Assembly: GCF_024679095.1 (NCBI RefSeq)
Contig: NW_026112164.1
Location: 1,565,939 to 1,629,938, forward strand
DNA: 64,000 nucleotides
Direction of reading: 5' to 3'
Origin: Eriocheir sinensis
Lineage: Eukaryota; Arthropoda; Malacostraca; Decapoda; Varunidae
Within the stretch, counting starts at the first letter, position 1. Every line of letters begins with the position of its first letter. The notes under the pieces are model-generated. The model searched no databases, had not been told where the DNA came from, and was given only the letters and a program-made list of their open reading frames with translations. The position numbers were made by a program, and so were the translations under genes. Positions 45,025-63,600 of the stretch are shown here, in pieces.

Positions 45025-47410
45025 ATCGGCCCAACATTCTAGACCTCTTCCTTACCTCAAACCCTTCTGCTTATTCTGTCAAACTGTTCTCTCCGTTGGG
45101 CTCCTCCGATCACAATCTTATTTCTGCATCCTGTCCTATCGCTCCTGTACACCCTCTGGACCCACCGAAGAGGCGATGCTTCTGGCATTTTGCTTCAGCT
45201 CGGTGGGACGACCTGAGGATGTACTTTTCCGATTTCCCGTGGAATGATTATTGCTTCCAGGATAGAGACCCCTCTGTGTGTGCTCAGCGCATCACAGAGG
45301 TGATTGTCTCTGGAATGGAGGCATACATTCCTCGTTCTTTCTCTACTCCTTACGCTAAAAAGCCTTGGTTTAATCATGCTTGTTCTCGTGCTGTCAATGA
45401 TAGAGAGGTAGCTCACAAAAGGTACCAGAGCCTTCAAACTAATGCTAATTATGAACTTTACATTTCTGCCCGAAATCGTGCCAAATCTATTCTCCGACTA
45501 ACCAAAAATTCTTTCATTAATAGAAAATGTCAAAACCTTGCTTTCTCTAACTCTTCCCGTGACTTCTGGCATCTAGCCAAACACCTCTCCTCCCCCTTCC
45601 CTGCTTCATCTTTCCCTCCACTCCTCAGTCCTGGCAACACTGCCGTCTCATCTATCTCTAAGGCTGAACTCTTCTCTCAAACTTTTTCTAAAACTCCACT
45701 CTGGACGATTCTGGGCATATTCCTCCTACTCATCCCCCCTCTGACTCCTTTATGCCTGTTATAAAGATTCTTCAAAATGATGTTTTCTATGCTCTCTCTG
45801 GCCTCAATCCTCAGACGGCTTATGGACCTGATGGAGTGCCTCCTATTGTCCTTAAAAACTGTGCCTCCGTGCTGTCACCCTGCCTGGTCAAACTCTTTCG
45901 CCTCTGCCTGTCAACATCTACCTTTCCTTCTTGCTGGAAGTATGCCTTCATACAGCCTGTACGTAAGAAGGGTGACCGCTCCAATCCCTCAAACTACCGT
46001 CCTATTGCTTTACTTTCTTGTCTATCTAAAGCTTTTGAATCAATCCTTAACCGGAAGATTCAAAAGCATCTTTCCACTTCTGACCTTCTATCTGATCGCC
46101 AGTATGGGTTCCGCAAGGGGCGTTCTACTGGTGATCTCCTAGCCTTCTTAACTGACTCTTGGTCATCCTCTCTTAGCTGTTTCGGTGAAACTTTTGCTAT
46201 TGCGCTGGACATATCAAAAGCTTTTGATAGGGTGTGGCACAAATCTTTGCTTTCTAAACTACCCTCCTACGGTTTCTATCCTTCTCTCTGTACCTTTATC
46301 TCCAGTTTCCTTTCTGACCGTTCTATTTCTGCCGTGGTAGACGGTCACTGTTCTTCCCCTAAATCTATTAACAGTGGTGTCCCACAGGGTTCTGTCCTAT
46401 CTCCCACTCTTTTTCTGTTGTTCATTGATGATCTTCTTTCCAAAACGAACTGTCCTATCCATTCCTACGCCGATGATTCCACTCTGCATTATTCAACTTC
46501 TTTTAATAGAAGACCCACCCTTCAGGAACTTAACGACTCAAGGCTGAGGCTGCAGAACGCTTAGCGTCAGACCTTACTATTATTTCCGATTGGGGCAAGA
46601 AGAACCTGGTGTTCTTCAACGCCTCAAAAACAGTTTCTCCACCTATCCACTCGACACAATCTTCCAAACAACTATCCCTATTCTTTGACAACACCCAGCT
46701 ATCACCTTCCTCAACACTAAACATCCTCGGTCTATCCTTAACTCAAAATCTCAACTGGAAACTTCATATCTCATCTCTTACTAAATCAGCTTCCTCGAGG
46801 CTGGGCGTTCTGTACCGTCTCCGCCAGTTCTTCTCCCCTGCACAGTTGCTGTCCATATACAGGGGCCTTGTCCGCCCTCGTATGGAGTATGCATCTCATG
46901 TGTGGGGCTCCACTCCACAGCTCTTCTGGACAGAGTGGAGGCAAGGCTCTTCGTCTCATCAGCTCTCCTCCTCATACTGATAGTCTTCTACCTCTTAAAT
47001 TCCGCCGCAATGTTGCCTCTCTTTCTATCTTCTATCGATATTTCCACGCTGACTGCTCTTCTGAACTTGCTAACTGCATGCCTCCCCCTCCAACCCCGCT
47101 GCACTCGACTTTCTACTCATGCTCATCCCTATACTGTCCAAACCCCTTATGCAAGAGTTAACCAGCATCTTCACTCTTTCATCCCTCACGCTGGTAAACT
47201 CTGGAACAATCTTCCTTCATCTGTATTTCCTCCTGCCTACGACTTGAACTCTTTCAAGAGGAGGGTATCAGGACACATCTCCTCCCGAAATTAACCTCTG
47301 ATTTTGGACACTCCTTTAACCTCTGTTCGAGAGCAGTGAGTAGCGGGCCATTTTTTTTTCTTTGCGCCCTTGAGCTGTCTCCTTAGCTGTAAAAAAAAAA
47401 AAAAAAAAAA
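45025..47410 (+). mobile_element. APE-group LINE (Jockey/CR1-like), 5'-truncated, with poly(A)
   Basis: Starts within the endonuclease ([26 protein letters not shown]) next to the integrase remnant. The linker [20 protein letters not shown] follows. The RT carries AYGPDGVPPIVLKNC, VRKKGDRSNPSNYRPIALLS, IALDISKAFDRVWHKSLLSK, NSGVPQGSVLSP and YADD (46466-46477). The C-terminus has NLNWKLHISS, VRPRMEYASHVWG and KLWNNLPSSVFPPAYDLNSF, ending at a TAA at 47292-47294. The 3' UTR ends in an A run of about 20 at 47391-47410. Frame changes fall near 45700, 46550 and 46900-46970. I believe it is an abundant family in crab genome annotations, which is the main basis for the organism guess. Confidence 0.85.
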
Positions 47411-47806
47411 GTAACTCCTTGTCGGCACAGACTGTACTTCCAGCAGGAAGGAAAGAAAGGAAAAGAAGATGATTTGAAAGGCAAAGAAGAAAAGTGTCAA
47501 TTCACCAGGAGCAGGGGGTCAGCATTGGAAGCTTACAGATTTTAAGGACAGTATTAGGCACTCCATCATGGATCATAAGTCTTCTAAAAGATTTAGGGGC
47601 CATAGGAGGCCAAAGAAAACATCATTCTTTAAGAATTTTAATAACAGGCATACTGAAGTCCGACTGGGGTTGAGTATTAAGAATATGCCCTGAATCGGCC
47701 GGAGTGGATTATTTGAAGTGAAGATGTAGTTCTCTCTTTTTACAGTTAAAAAAAATATTCAAAGAATTTTACATAGTTGGTAGGAGTCGATTGTGAAAGA
47801 TAAGCA

Positions 47807-47888
<82 letters not shown>

Positions 47889-48640
47889 ATTTATTGATTA
47901 ATATAATGACAATTAAGTCTTACCCGGACGGTGTATGGAATTTCGAAGAATCAAGGTCTTTTGTAACGAGAGTAAGTGATGTAGTTGCGTACGTAGATCG
48001 TTAGAATAAAGATAGTAAGAAAAAATAAAGATTTTTTCCGGCAGTCACTGGAGACCCGAGTTTCCGAATAAGAAGAGGTTAGGGTTTATAGAAGGAAATA
48101 GTGGTGTTTCACGGAATGGAAATAATGGCAGTTGAAGGCGAGAATGTTGCAGTTCGATAAATAAACAGTTTTGAAGAAAGCTATCAAGACACCTTTCAGG
48201 TTTGAAACCACAAGGGAAATCCGAGCTGGGGACATTTTGTGGTCCCCCCAAGACAGGGAGACTTCGAGGCATTGCTTTTTGCAGCCGAAATAAATTTTAG
48301 CTGAGGCAATGGTGCATTATTGTATGTGTTGGGAAATAGGAAACGGAAAATGAGGAGATGAGAACGGTCTTTTAGTAGGCTTGCATCGCCCCTCACTTCC
48401 TGCATATACCTCGCCAACCTCCTAGTGAAAGTTTTTACGGTATTAAACATTGATGGAGGTAGAATAACAACGGTTGTATTCGAATACGAATATAAATACT
48501 TCAAATTTTATCGAATACCAATATCAATTGGAAATATCAGAGGATCTACATTTGCAGCGACCACTGCTCCATCTACATCTCCCATTCCACCTTCCAACCC
48601 TCACCCCGATTACTGCGTTGGAAATTAGATCGGGCAGACT
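47411..48640. other. Unassigned, with a (TA)n array
   Basis: Unique sequence with no recognised gene, containing (TA)n at about 47809-47883. Confidence 0.55.
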
Positions 48641-50060
48641 GGGAGCTTTTTCGAACCATGAGTCACACGGAGACGACAAACGCAGACTTTGAGACAACCG
48701 AGGAGGCAGTTACATTTTTTTACGGCACACATTCACCGAGCGGGAGAATTTACAATCCCACAGACAACGGGAAATACAACACGTTGTCCTGTGCCATGGT
48801 GGTGCAAGTGCAAGCAGGCAGTGGCATGCGTCGCCGGGCCTTCAACCGTTACAAAAGACATGAGACAGAGTTCAACCATATCGCCTACAAGAAAGCACGA
48901 GCACAAGCACGCCGGTCACTGAAAGAAGCACGACGATCGTCATTTGCTAGTTATGTATACACACTTAATTCACAGACACATATGACACAGGTGTGGAGGA
49001 GGGTACACAAGATAGCAGGAATTTTTTTCATCAAGCCTGCACTTAAAATCAACAATAACATAATATCAGGGAGCGCCGGTGAAGTCGCCGATGCTCATAG
49101 CTACAGAGCATTTGCTGCTGTGCGTCTGAACGGAACTCAAGACCTCCCGAAGCGACCAATTCAACACTTGGAAGCTATTAGCCCAGGAGAGTCGCCAGCT
49201 AGACTTCTCCATGCGCGAACGGCTCTTTCCTGTTGCAACGACACTTCGCCGGGTCCCGATAACATATCTTATGCCATGCTCCGACACCTTAGCCCTAACA
49301 CCATGACACTTCTGCTGCAAATATACAACAAAGCCTGGCAGACTGGCATCATACCAAATAAGGTGGCACAAAAGCCATTGTACTTCCCATCCATCGTAAA
49401 CCTGCAGGATGGTTTACAGCCCTTACACTACCGACCCATCATTGCTCTAACATCCTGCCTATGCCCAAACTCCTGGAGAAGATGGTAAATTTTTCGCCTA
49501 GTACACCATCTAGATTCTGAGAGCAATAGCCACCTGTCTCCTACCAGTCAGGGTTTCGGAAGGGTGAGATCCAACAGTATACGCCCTCGTATCTTGAGTT
49601 AGCTATCTGCCGCTCGTTTGCTGAACCAGACAACAGATGGTATGCATCTTCTTTGTCCTCGAGAAAAGCTGACGACATGGAGATATGGAATATTAAAAAC
49701 CTTCATATTGTGGTCTTCGTGGACGGATGTAACGTTTATTGAGGATTTCTTGGGGGAACGGATTCGCGTCAGAACTGGTACGTCCTACTCACCATCCTAT
49801 GAACAGCAGGAAGAGTTCCCCCTGAAGAGGAAGCGTCCTGAATATGCCCTCTTTCATCAGCCATGATGGTATTCAACATCGCTCCTGAGGGGTGTCGTCC
49901 TCCCTCTCCGTCGACGACCTGGCAATCATTATAAGCGTCTCGGATGTCCGCCGCGGAACGAACTGCAGCAACCATCGACAGGACATCAGATGGGCAGGCT
50001 TATGACCGGTCTTCTTCCAGATCAGTTTGCCATACTTTGCCTCCAGCCAATACGTAACTA
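48641..50060 (+). mobile_element. I-clade-like LINE reverse transcriptase remnant
   Basis: A plus-strand decayed RT. The first frame (from about 48658) has AFNRYKRHETEFN, YKKARAQARRSLKEARR, VWRRVHKIAG, DTSPGPDNISYAMLRHLSP and YRPIIALTSCLC. Later pieces in other frames give SGFRKGEI-like QGFRKGEIQQYTPSYLELAI, TWRYGILKT and FLGERIRVRTGTSYSPSYEQ. The active-site position reads SVDD (49907-49918) where YVDD is expected. No endonuclease part was found. The VWRRV...KIAG pre-RT linker, DTSPGPDNI and SLSPxYEQ-like words are typical of the I/Jockey side of LINEs; clade by eye is tentative. It ends where the AT-rich satellite begins. Confidence 0.78.
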
Positions 50061-50538
50061 CTTCCGTTCCGGTTACGTATTAAAGGCAAATTTGTATTAA
50101 AAAATACAGAATACACATAACATAATGTAAATTTGTATAAAAAAGAACACAAATGCACATAAAATACAGTAAATTTGTTTAAAAATATATAAACAAAACA
50201 CGCATTAAATAATGTAAATGCGTATAAAAATATGTATACAAAATACACATGAAATAATCTAATTCATTATCAGAAATAAATGAACAAAATACCAATAGAA
50301 TATTGTAATTTTGAATGAAAATATTTATACAAAATACAAAAATACATATAAAATAACGTAAATACAAATACAAATATACACATAAAATAATTTAAATTTG
50401 ACTGTAAATAAATAAACAAAATAAACATAAAATATGTTAAATTTGTAATGAAATATATACACAAAATATAAAAAAAATAAAGTAAATTTGTATCAAAATA
50501 GATATACAAGTACACATAATATCATATAAATTTGTATA

Positions 50539-50656
<118 letters not shown>

Positions 50657-51691
50657 AAATACACATTAAATAATGTAAATATGTATAAAAAAATATATAT
50701 ACAAAGTACAAATAAAATAATGTAAATTCGTATTAAAATAAATTAATGAAATACCAAAAAAATCATAGAAATTTCTGTGAAAATAAATTTACAAAAATAC
50801 ACATAACATAACTAAAATTTGTATTAAAATCTATGCAAAAATATATAGAAATAATTTACATTCGCATGAAAATAGATATACAAAATACATGTAAATTTAC
50901 GTAATTTTTTTTTTAATATATATACAAAATACCCATAAAATATTGTAAATTTGTATCAAAATATATAAACAAATACACATAAAATAACAAAAATTTGTGT
51001 AAAAATATATATACAAAATACACATTAAATAACATAAATATGTATAAAAATTATCTACAAAATACACAGAGAATAATATAAAATCGTATCAATTTAAATG
51101 AGCAGAGTATGAATAAAATACTGTAAATTTATATGAAAATAAAGATGTAAATACCCATAAAATAACGCTTATTTATATAAAAATATGTATATATATAAAA
51201 ATATGTATACTAAAATACACATAAAATAATAAAAATTTATATTAAAATAAATATACAAAAAAGCACATACAAAAGGGTGGATTTGTATTGAAATAGATAT
51301 GTAGAATACACATAAAATAATGTAAATTTGGATCAAAATTTATATACACAATACACAAAAAATGATGTAAATACGTAAAAAAATATATATACAAAATACA
51401 CCAAAATAATGTAATTCGTATCAAAATAAATAAACAAAATCTCAATAAAAGAATGTATATATGAAGGAAAATAGATATTCAAAATACACATAAAATAGCT
51501 AAAATTTGTATAAAAATATATACATAAAAACACAAAAAATACTTTAAATTTGTATGAAAAAAGACATACAAAATAAACATAAACTTAGGTAAATTTTTAT
51601 TGAAATACATATACAAAATACACATAAAATAATGTAAATTTGTATGAAAATATATAAACAAATACACATAAAATAACGTAAATTTGAATAA

Positions 51692-51967
<276 letters not shown>

Positions 51968-52900
51968 AAATACATATTAAATAAAATATAAAAATATACA
52001 TATAAAAATACTAGAATAATGTAAAATCGTACCAAAATAAATACGCAGAATATCTATAAAATAACATAAATTTGTATGAAAATAGAGATCCAAAATACCC
52101 ATAAAAAACGCATATATTTCAAAAATATATAAAAAAAATACACCTCAAATAATTAAATTTGTATTAGAGTAAATATACAAAATGCACATACAATAAGGTA
52201 AAGTAATATTGAAATAGATATGCCAAATACACATAAAACAATGTAAATTTGTTTCAAAATATATATACAAATACACATAAAATAACGTATTTCTATGAAA
52301 ATATATATAGAAAATACACATAAAATGATGTAAATGCGTATAAACATATATATACCAAATACACAAAAAATAATGTATATTCGTATCAAAATAAACAAAC
52401 AAGATAACAATAAAAGAATGTGTATTTGAATGAAAATAAATATACAAAATACACATCAAATAACGTAAATTTGTATTGAAATATATATACAAAATACATA
52501 AAATAATGTAAATTTGTGTCAAAATATTTAAAGAAATACATATAAAATATATAAATTTGTATAAAAACATATAAACAAAATACACATTAAATAATGTAAA
52601 TATGTATAATTTTTTTTTTAAATACACATATAATAATGTAAATTTGTATCAAAATAAATAAACAAAATACCAATAAAATTATGTACTTTTCTATGAAAAA
52701 TATATACAAAATACACATAAAATAACGCAAAGTTCTATAAAAATATATGTACAAAAATGCACATAAAATAATTTAAACTTGTATGAAAATAAATATATAA
52801 AACACACATAAAATAAGGCATATTTATATTAAAAATACAGAATATATAAATCATGTAACTGTGTAAACAGAATACAAATACATATGAAATAAATTAATTT

Positions 52901-53241
<341 letters not shown>

Positions 53242-55475
53242 AAATACACATTAAATAATGTGAAGGCGTTTAAACATATGTATACAAATATACACGTAAA
53301 ATATTTTAAATTTGATTGAAAATAAATATACAAAATACAAGTCAAATAATATGAATTTGTATCAGAATATAAATACACATAAAATAACATAAATTGGTAT
53401 AAAAATATATATACAAAATACACATCAAATAACATAAATACGTATAAAAATATATATACAAAGTACACATAAAATAATGTAAATTCGTATCAAAATAAAT
53501 CAACAAAATACCAATAAAATAATATATATATTTTTGTGAAAATAAATTTACAAAATACACATAAAATAACGTATATTTGTATTAAAATATATATACATAA
53601 TATACATTAAATAAGGTAAATATGTATAAAAAACATATACAAAATATACATAGAAAAATGTAAAATTGTATCAATATAAATAAAAAGAATATCAATAAAA
53701 TAATGTAAATTTCTATGTAAATAAAGATGTAAAATACACAAAATAAGACATAATTGTATGAAAATGTATATACAAAAATACACATATAATAATTATATTT
53801 AAATTAAAATAAATATACAAAATGCACATAGAATAAGGTAAATTTGTGCTGAAATAGATATGCAAAATACACATAAAATAATGTAAATTTGTATGCAAAT
53901 ATATATACGTATACACATAAAATAACGTAAATTTCTATGAATATATATATACAAAATACACATAAAATTTGATAAATATGTATCAAAATATATATACAAA
54001 ATACATATAAAATAATGTAAATTCGCGTCAAAATAAATAGACAAAATTCCAATAAATAATGTATTTATGTAGGAAAATAAATATTCAAAATACAAATAAA
54101 ATAACTTAAATTTGTTTAAAAATATATACAAAAATACACAAAAATATTTTAAATTTGTATGAAAATAGATATAAAATAATACACAGAGAATAACCATAAA
54201 ATAAAACATATTTGTATAAAAATGTATATACAAACATACACATAAAATAATTAAATTTGTGTTAAAATAAATATACAAAATGCACATACAATAAGAATTT
54301 TTTTTATAGAAATAGATATGCAAAATACACTTTAAACTATGTAAATTTGATTCAAAATATATATACAAATACACATAAAATAACGTAGATTTCTTTAACA
54401 ATATATACAAAATACGAATATAATGATGTATATACGTATTAAAATATATATGCAAAATACACATAAAATAATGTAAAATCGTTTCTAAATAAGTAAAGAA
54501 AATTCCAATAAAAGAAAGTATATTTGTAGAAAAATAAATATACAAAAGACACATAAAAAAACTAAAATTTGTATAAAAATACATACAAAAATTCACAAAA
54601 ATAATTTGAATTTGTATGAAAATAGATATACAAAATACACATAAAATAATGTAAATCTATATCAAAATATATATGCGAATACACATAAAATAACGTAAAT
54701 TTCTATGAAAATATATATACAAAATACACATATAATAATGTGAATTCGTATTAAAATAAATAAATAAAATTCCAGTAAAAGAATGTATATTTGTAGGAAT
54801 ATAAATATACAAAATAGAAATATAATAATTAAAATTTCTATAAAAATGTATACAAAAATACAGAAAAATAAGTTAAATTTGGATGAAATAGATATACAAA
54901 ATACACATAAAATTAGGTAAATTTGTATTGAAATACATATACAAAATACACATAAAATAATGTAAATTTGTATGAAAATATATAAATAAATAAACATAAA
55001 ATAACGTAAATTTGTATAAAATATATATACAAAATACATATTAAATAGTGTAAGTATTTATAAAAAAATATATACAAAATACACATAGAATAGTGAAAAA
55101 TCGTAACAAAATAAATACACAAATATCAATAAAATAATATAAATTTGATTGAAAATAAAGATGCAAAATACCCATAAGATAACGCATACTTTTATAAAAA
55201 AAAAATATACAAAAATACCCATTAAATAAAATTAAAATAGATAAACAAAATACACATAAAATTAGAAAAATTTGTTATGAAATATATAAACAAAATATTC
55301 AGAAAATACTGTAAATTTGTATCAAAATATATAAACAAATACAAATAAAATAGCGTAAATTTGTATAAAAACGTATATACAAAATATACATTGAATAATG
55401 TAAATATATATAAAAAATATAAACAAAATACACTAAGAATAATATAAAATCGTATCAAAATAAATAAACAGAATA

Positions 55476-56380
<905 letters not shown>

Positions 56381-56438
<58 letters not shown>

Positions 56439-56457
56439 TATATATATATATATATAT
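56381..56457. repeat. (TA)n array at the 5' edge of the SINE
   Basis: TA dinucleotides with a single TAGATA interruption near 56437, ending at the SINE's first G. Confidence 0.95.
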
Positions 56458-56458
56458 A

Positions 56459-57181
<723 letters not shown>

Positions 57182-57782
57182 TATAAAATATTAAAAATAT
57201 ATAAAATATGTATAAAAATATATAAAATAAATATACAAAATGCACATACAATAAGAGTAAATTTGTATTGAAATTGATATAGAAAATACTCATAAAATAA
57301 TGTAAATTTCTCAAAATATTTATAAAAAATACATCTAAGTCATATAAATACGCATAAAAATATATATACAAAATACACACAAATTAATGTAAATTCGTAT
57401 CAAAATAAATAAACAAAATTCCATAAAAGAATGTATATACGTAGGAAAATAAATATACAAGATACAAATAAAATAAATAAAATTTGTATAAAAATATTTA
57501 GAAAAATACACTAAATAATAAAAATTTGTATGCAAATAGATATACAAAATACTTATAAAAAATACATCTAAAATCATATAAATACGTATAAAAATATATA
57601 TACAAAATAAGCATAAATTAATGTAAATTCGTATCAAAATAAATGAACAAAACTCCAATAAATAATGTATATATGTAGGAAAATAAACATTCAAGATACA
57701 AATAAAATAACTAAACTTTGTAAAAAAGTATATAGAAAAATACACAAAATAATTAAAATTTGTATGAAAATAGATATACAAA

Positions 57783-57902
<120 letters not shown>

Positions 57903-58479
57903 CACATCAAATAATATAAATTCGTATAAAAAAAGAATGAACATTTGTAGGAAAATAAATATACAAAATACAAATAAAATAACTAAAATTGGTATAAAAA
58001 TATATTCAAAAATACAGAAAATTATTGAAATTTTTATGAAAATAGATATACAAAATACACATAAAATTAGGTAAATTTATACTGAAATACATATACAAAA
58101 TACACATAAAATAATGTAAATTTGCATAAAAATATATAAGCAAATACACATATACACATAAAATAAAGTATATTTGTATAAAATATATATACAAAATACA
58201 CATTAAATAATGTAAATATGTATAAAAAAAATATATAGAATAATGTAAAATCGTATCAAAATAAATACACCGAATTTCAATAAAATATTGTAAATTTGTA
58301 CAAAAATAAGGATGCAAAATACCCATAAAATTACGTATATTTTTATAAAAGTATATATACAAAATACAAATATAAATTTAAATTTGTATGAAAATAAATA
58401 TACAAAATGTACATACAATAAGGTAAATTTGAATTGAAATAGATATGCAAAATACACATAAAACAAGGAAATTTCTTTA

Positions 58480-58819
<340 letters not shown>

Positions 58820-59578
58820 AAATACACATAACACAATGTGAATTCGTATCAAAATAAATAAACAAAATACCAATAAAAGAATGTGTATTTATATGAAAAT
58901 AAATATAAAAAATACACAAAATAACGAGAATTTGTATAAAACTATATACAAAAATATACAAAAAATTCAAATTTGTATAAAAATAGATACAAAAAATACA
59001 CATAGCTAGATATGTATTGAATTATGTATACAAAATACATTAAATAACGTAAATTTGTATAAAATATATATACAAAATACACATTAAATAATGTAAATAT
59101 GTATAAAAAATATATATACAAAATACACGAAGAATAGTGAAAATCGTAACAAAATAAATACACAGAATATTAATAATATAATATAAATTTGTATGAAAAT
59201 AGAGATGCAAAATACCCATAAAATAACGCATATTTTTTTTAAATATGTATAGAAATATACACATTCAATAAAATGAAAATAAATATAAAAAAATACACAT
59301 AAAATACGGTAAATTTGTTTTGAAATATATAAACAAAATTCCGAGAAAATACTGTAAATTTGTATCAAAATATATAAACAAATACATATAAAATAGCCTA
59401 AATTTGTATAAAAACGTATATACAAAATATACATTAAATAATGTAAATATATATAAAAAATATATATAAAATACACATAGAATAATGGAAAAAACGCATC
59501 AAAATAAATAAACAGAATATCAATAAAATAATGTAAATATACATGAAAATAAAGATGCATAGCCCATAAAATAACGCA

Positions 59579-59697
<119 letters not shown>

Positions 59698-60411
59698 ATA
59701 GATATACAAAATACACATAAAATAAGCTAAATTTATATTGAAATATATATACAAAATACATAAAATAACGTAAATTTGTATAAAATATAAATACAGAATA
59801 CTCATTAAATAATGTAAATATGTATAAAAAAATATATACAAAATACACATAGAATAGTGAAAAATCGTAACAAAATAAATAAACAGAATATCAAAAAAAT
59901 AATATAAATTGGTATGAAAATAAAGATGCAAAATACCCATAAAATAACGCTTATATGCATAAAAATATATATACAAAAAAACACATAAAATAATAAAATT
60001 TATATTAAAATCCATACAAAAATACACAAAAATAATTTAAATTTGTATGATAATAGATATACAAAATACACATAAAATAAGCTAAATTTGTATTGAAATA
60101 TACATACAAAATACTTTGAAAAATGTAATTTTGTTTCAAATATTTAATCAAATACACAAATAACGTAAATTTTTATAAAAAATATATATAAAAAAGTACA
60201 TATTAAATAATGTAAATACGCATACAAAATATATACAAAATACACATTTAATAATGTTAATTAGTCTCAAAATAAATAAACAAAATACTATTAACATAAT
60301 GTAAATTTGTATGAAAAAATGTATACAAAATACACATAAAATAATGCAAATTCCTATAAAGTATATGTACAAAAATGCACATAAAATAATTTAAATTCGT
60401 ATGAAAAAAAA

Positions 60412-60648
<237 letters not shown>

Positions 60649-63600
60649 GAAAATAAGGCAAATTCGTATTAAAATAAATACAGAATACACATAAAATAAT
60701 GTAAATTTGTATAAAAAAAATGCACATAAAATAAAGTTCATTTGTATAAAAATATATATACAAAACACTCATTAAATAAAGTAAATGCGTATAAAAATAT
60801 GTATACAAAATACACATGTAATCATTTAAATTGATATCGAAATAAATAAACAAAATACCAATAAAATAATGTAATTTTGAATGAAAATATATATACAAAA
60901 TACACATAAACTAACGTAAATACAAATACAAATATACACAGAAAATAATTTAAATTTGAAGGAAAATAAATATACAAAATAAACATAAAATAAGGAAAAT
61001 TTGTAATGAAATATATATACAAAATACACATAAAATAATGTAAATTTATATCAAAATATATATACAAATACACATAAAATAACATAAATTTGTGTCAAAA
61101 TATATATACAAAAAATCACACCAAATAATGTAAATAAGTATAAATATATATATAAAAAGCACAGATAAAATAATATAGATTTGTTTCAAAATAAATCAAC
61201 GAAATACCAATAAAATCATATAAATTTGTGTGAAAATAAGTTTACAAAATACACATAACATAACTAAAATTTGTATTAAGATCTTTACAAAAATACACCG
61301 AAATAATTTAAATGTGTAAGTAAATAGAAATACAAAATACACATAAAATTAGGTAATTTTTTTTTAAATATATATACAAAATACACATAAAATATTGTAA
61401 ATTTTTATCAAAATATATAAACAAATACACATATAATAACGTAAATTTGTATGAAAATATATATACAAAATATACATTAAATAATGTAAATATGTATAAA
61501 AAAATATATACAAAATGCACAGAGAATAAAATAAAATCGTATCAAAATAAATAAACAGAATATGAATAAACTAATGTAAGTTTGTATGAAAATAAAGATG
61601 TAAAATACCCATAAAATAACGCATATTTGTAAAAAAAAAATATATACAAAAACACACAAAATAATTAGACGAATTAAAATTAATATACAAAATCCACATA
61701 CAATAAGGGAGATATGTATTGAAATAGATATTCAAAATACACATAAAATAATGTAAATTTGTATCAAAATATATAAACGAATACACATAAAATAACGTAA
61801 AAATATATATACAAAATACACATTAAATAATGTAAATACGTATAAAAATATAAAGAAAGTAAAATTGTATCAAAATAAATCAACAAAATACAAATAAAGT
61901 AATATAAATTTGTGTAAAAATAAATTTTAAAAATACACATAACATAACTAAAATATATATTAAAATATATACAAAAATGCCAAGAAATAATTCTAATTTG
62001 TATGATAGTAGATACAGAAAATACATATAAAATTAGGTAGTTTTTTTCAAATATATATGCAAAAACCCATAAATATTGTAAATTTGTACAAAAATATATA
62101 AACAAATACACATAAATTAACGTAAATTTGTTTAAAATAATATATACAAACTATACATTAAATATTGTAAATATTTATAGAAAATATTTACAAAATAGAC
62201 ATAGATTAATGTAAATTAGAATCAATATGAATAAACAGAATATCAATAAAATAATGTAAGTGTGTATGAAAATAAAGATGCAAAATAACCATAAAATAAT
62301 GCATATTTGTATAAAAATTTATATACAAAAATACACATAAAATAATTAATTTTTTAAGAAAATAAATATACAAAATACACATAAAATAAGGTAAATTTAT
62401 ATTGAAATAGATATGCAAAAAACACATCAAATAATGTAAATTTGTATGAAAATATACACATAAAATAACGTAAATTTGTATAAAAATATATAAACAAAAT
62501 ACACATAAAATAATGTAAATACGTATACAAAATAAATACAAAATACACATATTATAATTTAAATTCAAATCAAATTAAATAAACAAAATACCAATAAAAT
62601 AATGTAAATATGTATGAGAAAATATATACCAAATACAAATAAAATTACGCAAATTTCTATAAAAAATATGTAGAAAAATGCACATAAAATAATTTTAATA
62701 TGTATAAAAATAAATATACAAATTACGAATAAAATAATGCAAATTTGTATTAAAAAAATACAGAATACACATAAAATAATGGAAATTTGAATGAAAAAAC
62801 AACACCAATGCACATAAAATAAAGTAAATTTGTATAAAAAATATATATAAAATACACATAAAATAACGTAAATTTGTATAAAAATATATAAACAATATAC
62901 ACATTAAATAATGTAAATACGTATACAAAATAAATACAAAATACACATATTATAATGTAAATTCGTATCAAATTAAATAAACACAATACCAATAAAATAA
63001 TGTAAATTTGTATGAGAAAATATATACTAAATACACATAAAATAACGCAAATTTCTATAAGAATATATGTAGAAAAATGCATATAAAATAATTTAAATAT
63101 GTTTTAAAAAGATATACAAATTACGCATAAAATAAGGCAAATTTTTATTAAAAAAATACAGAATACACATAAAATAATGTAAATTTGAATGAAAAAACAA
63201 CACAAATGCACATAAAAAAGTAAATTTGTATAAAAAAATATATATAAAAACACACATTAAATAATGTAAATGCGTATAAAAATATGTATACAAAATACAC
63301 ATGAAATAATCTAAATTCGTATTGAAATAAATAAACTAAATACCAATAAAGTCATTTAATTTTGAATGCAAATATATATAAATAATTCACATGAAATAAC
63401 ATAAATACAAATACAAATATGCACATAAAATATTTTAAATTTGAATGAAAATAAATATATAAATTAAACATGAAATAACGTAAGTTTGTAATGAAATATC
63501 TATACAAAATACACATAAAATAATGTAAATTTGTATCAAAATATATATACAAATACACATAAGATAACATAAATTTGTATAAAAATATATATACAAAATA

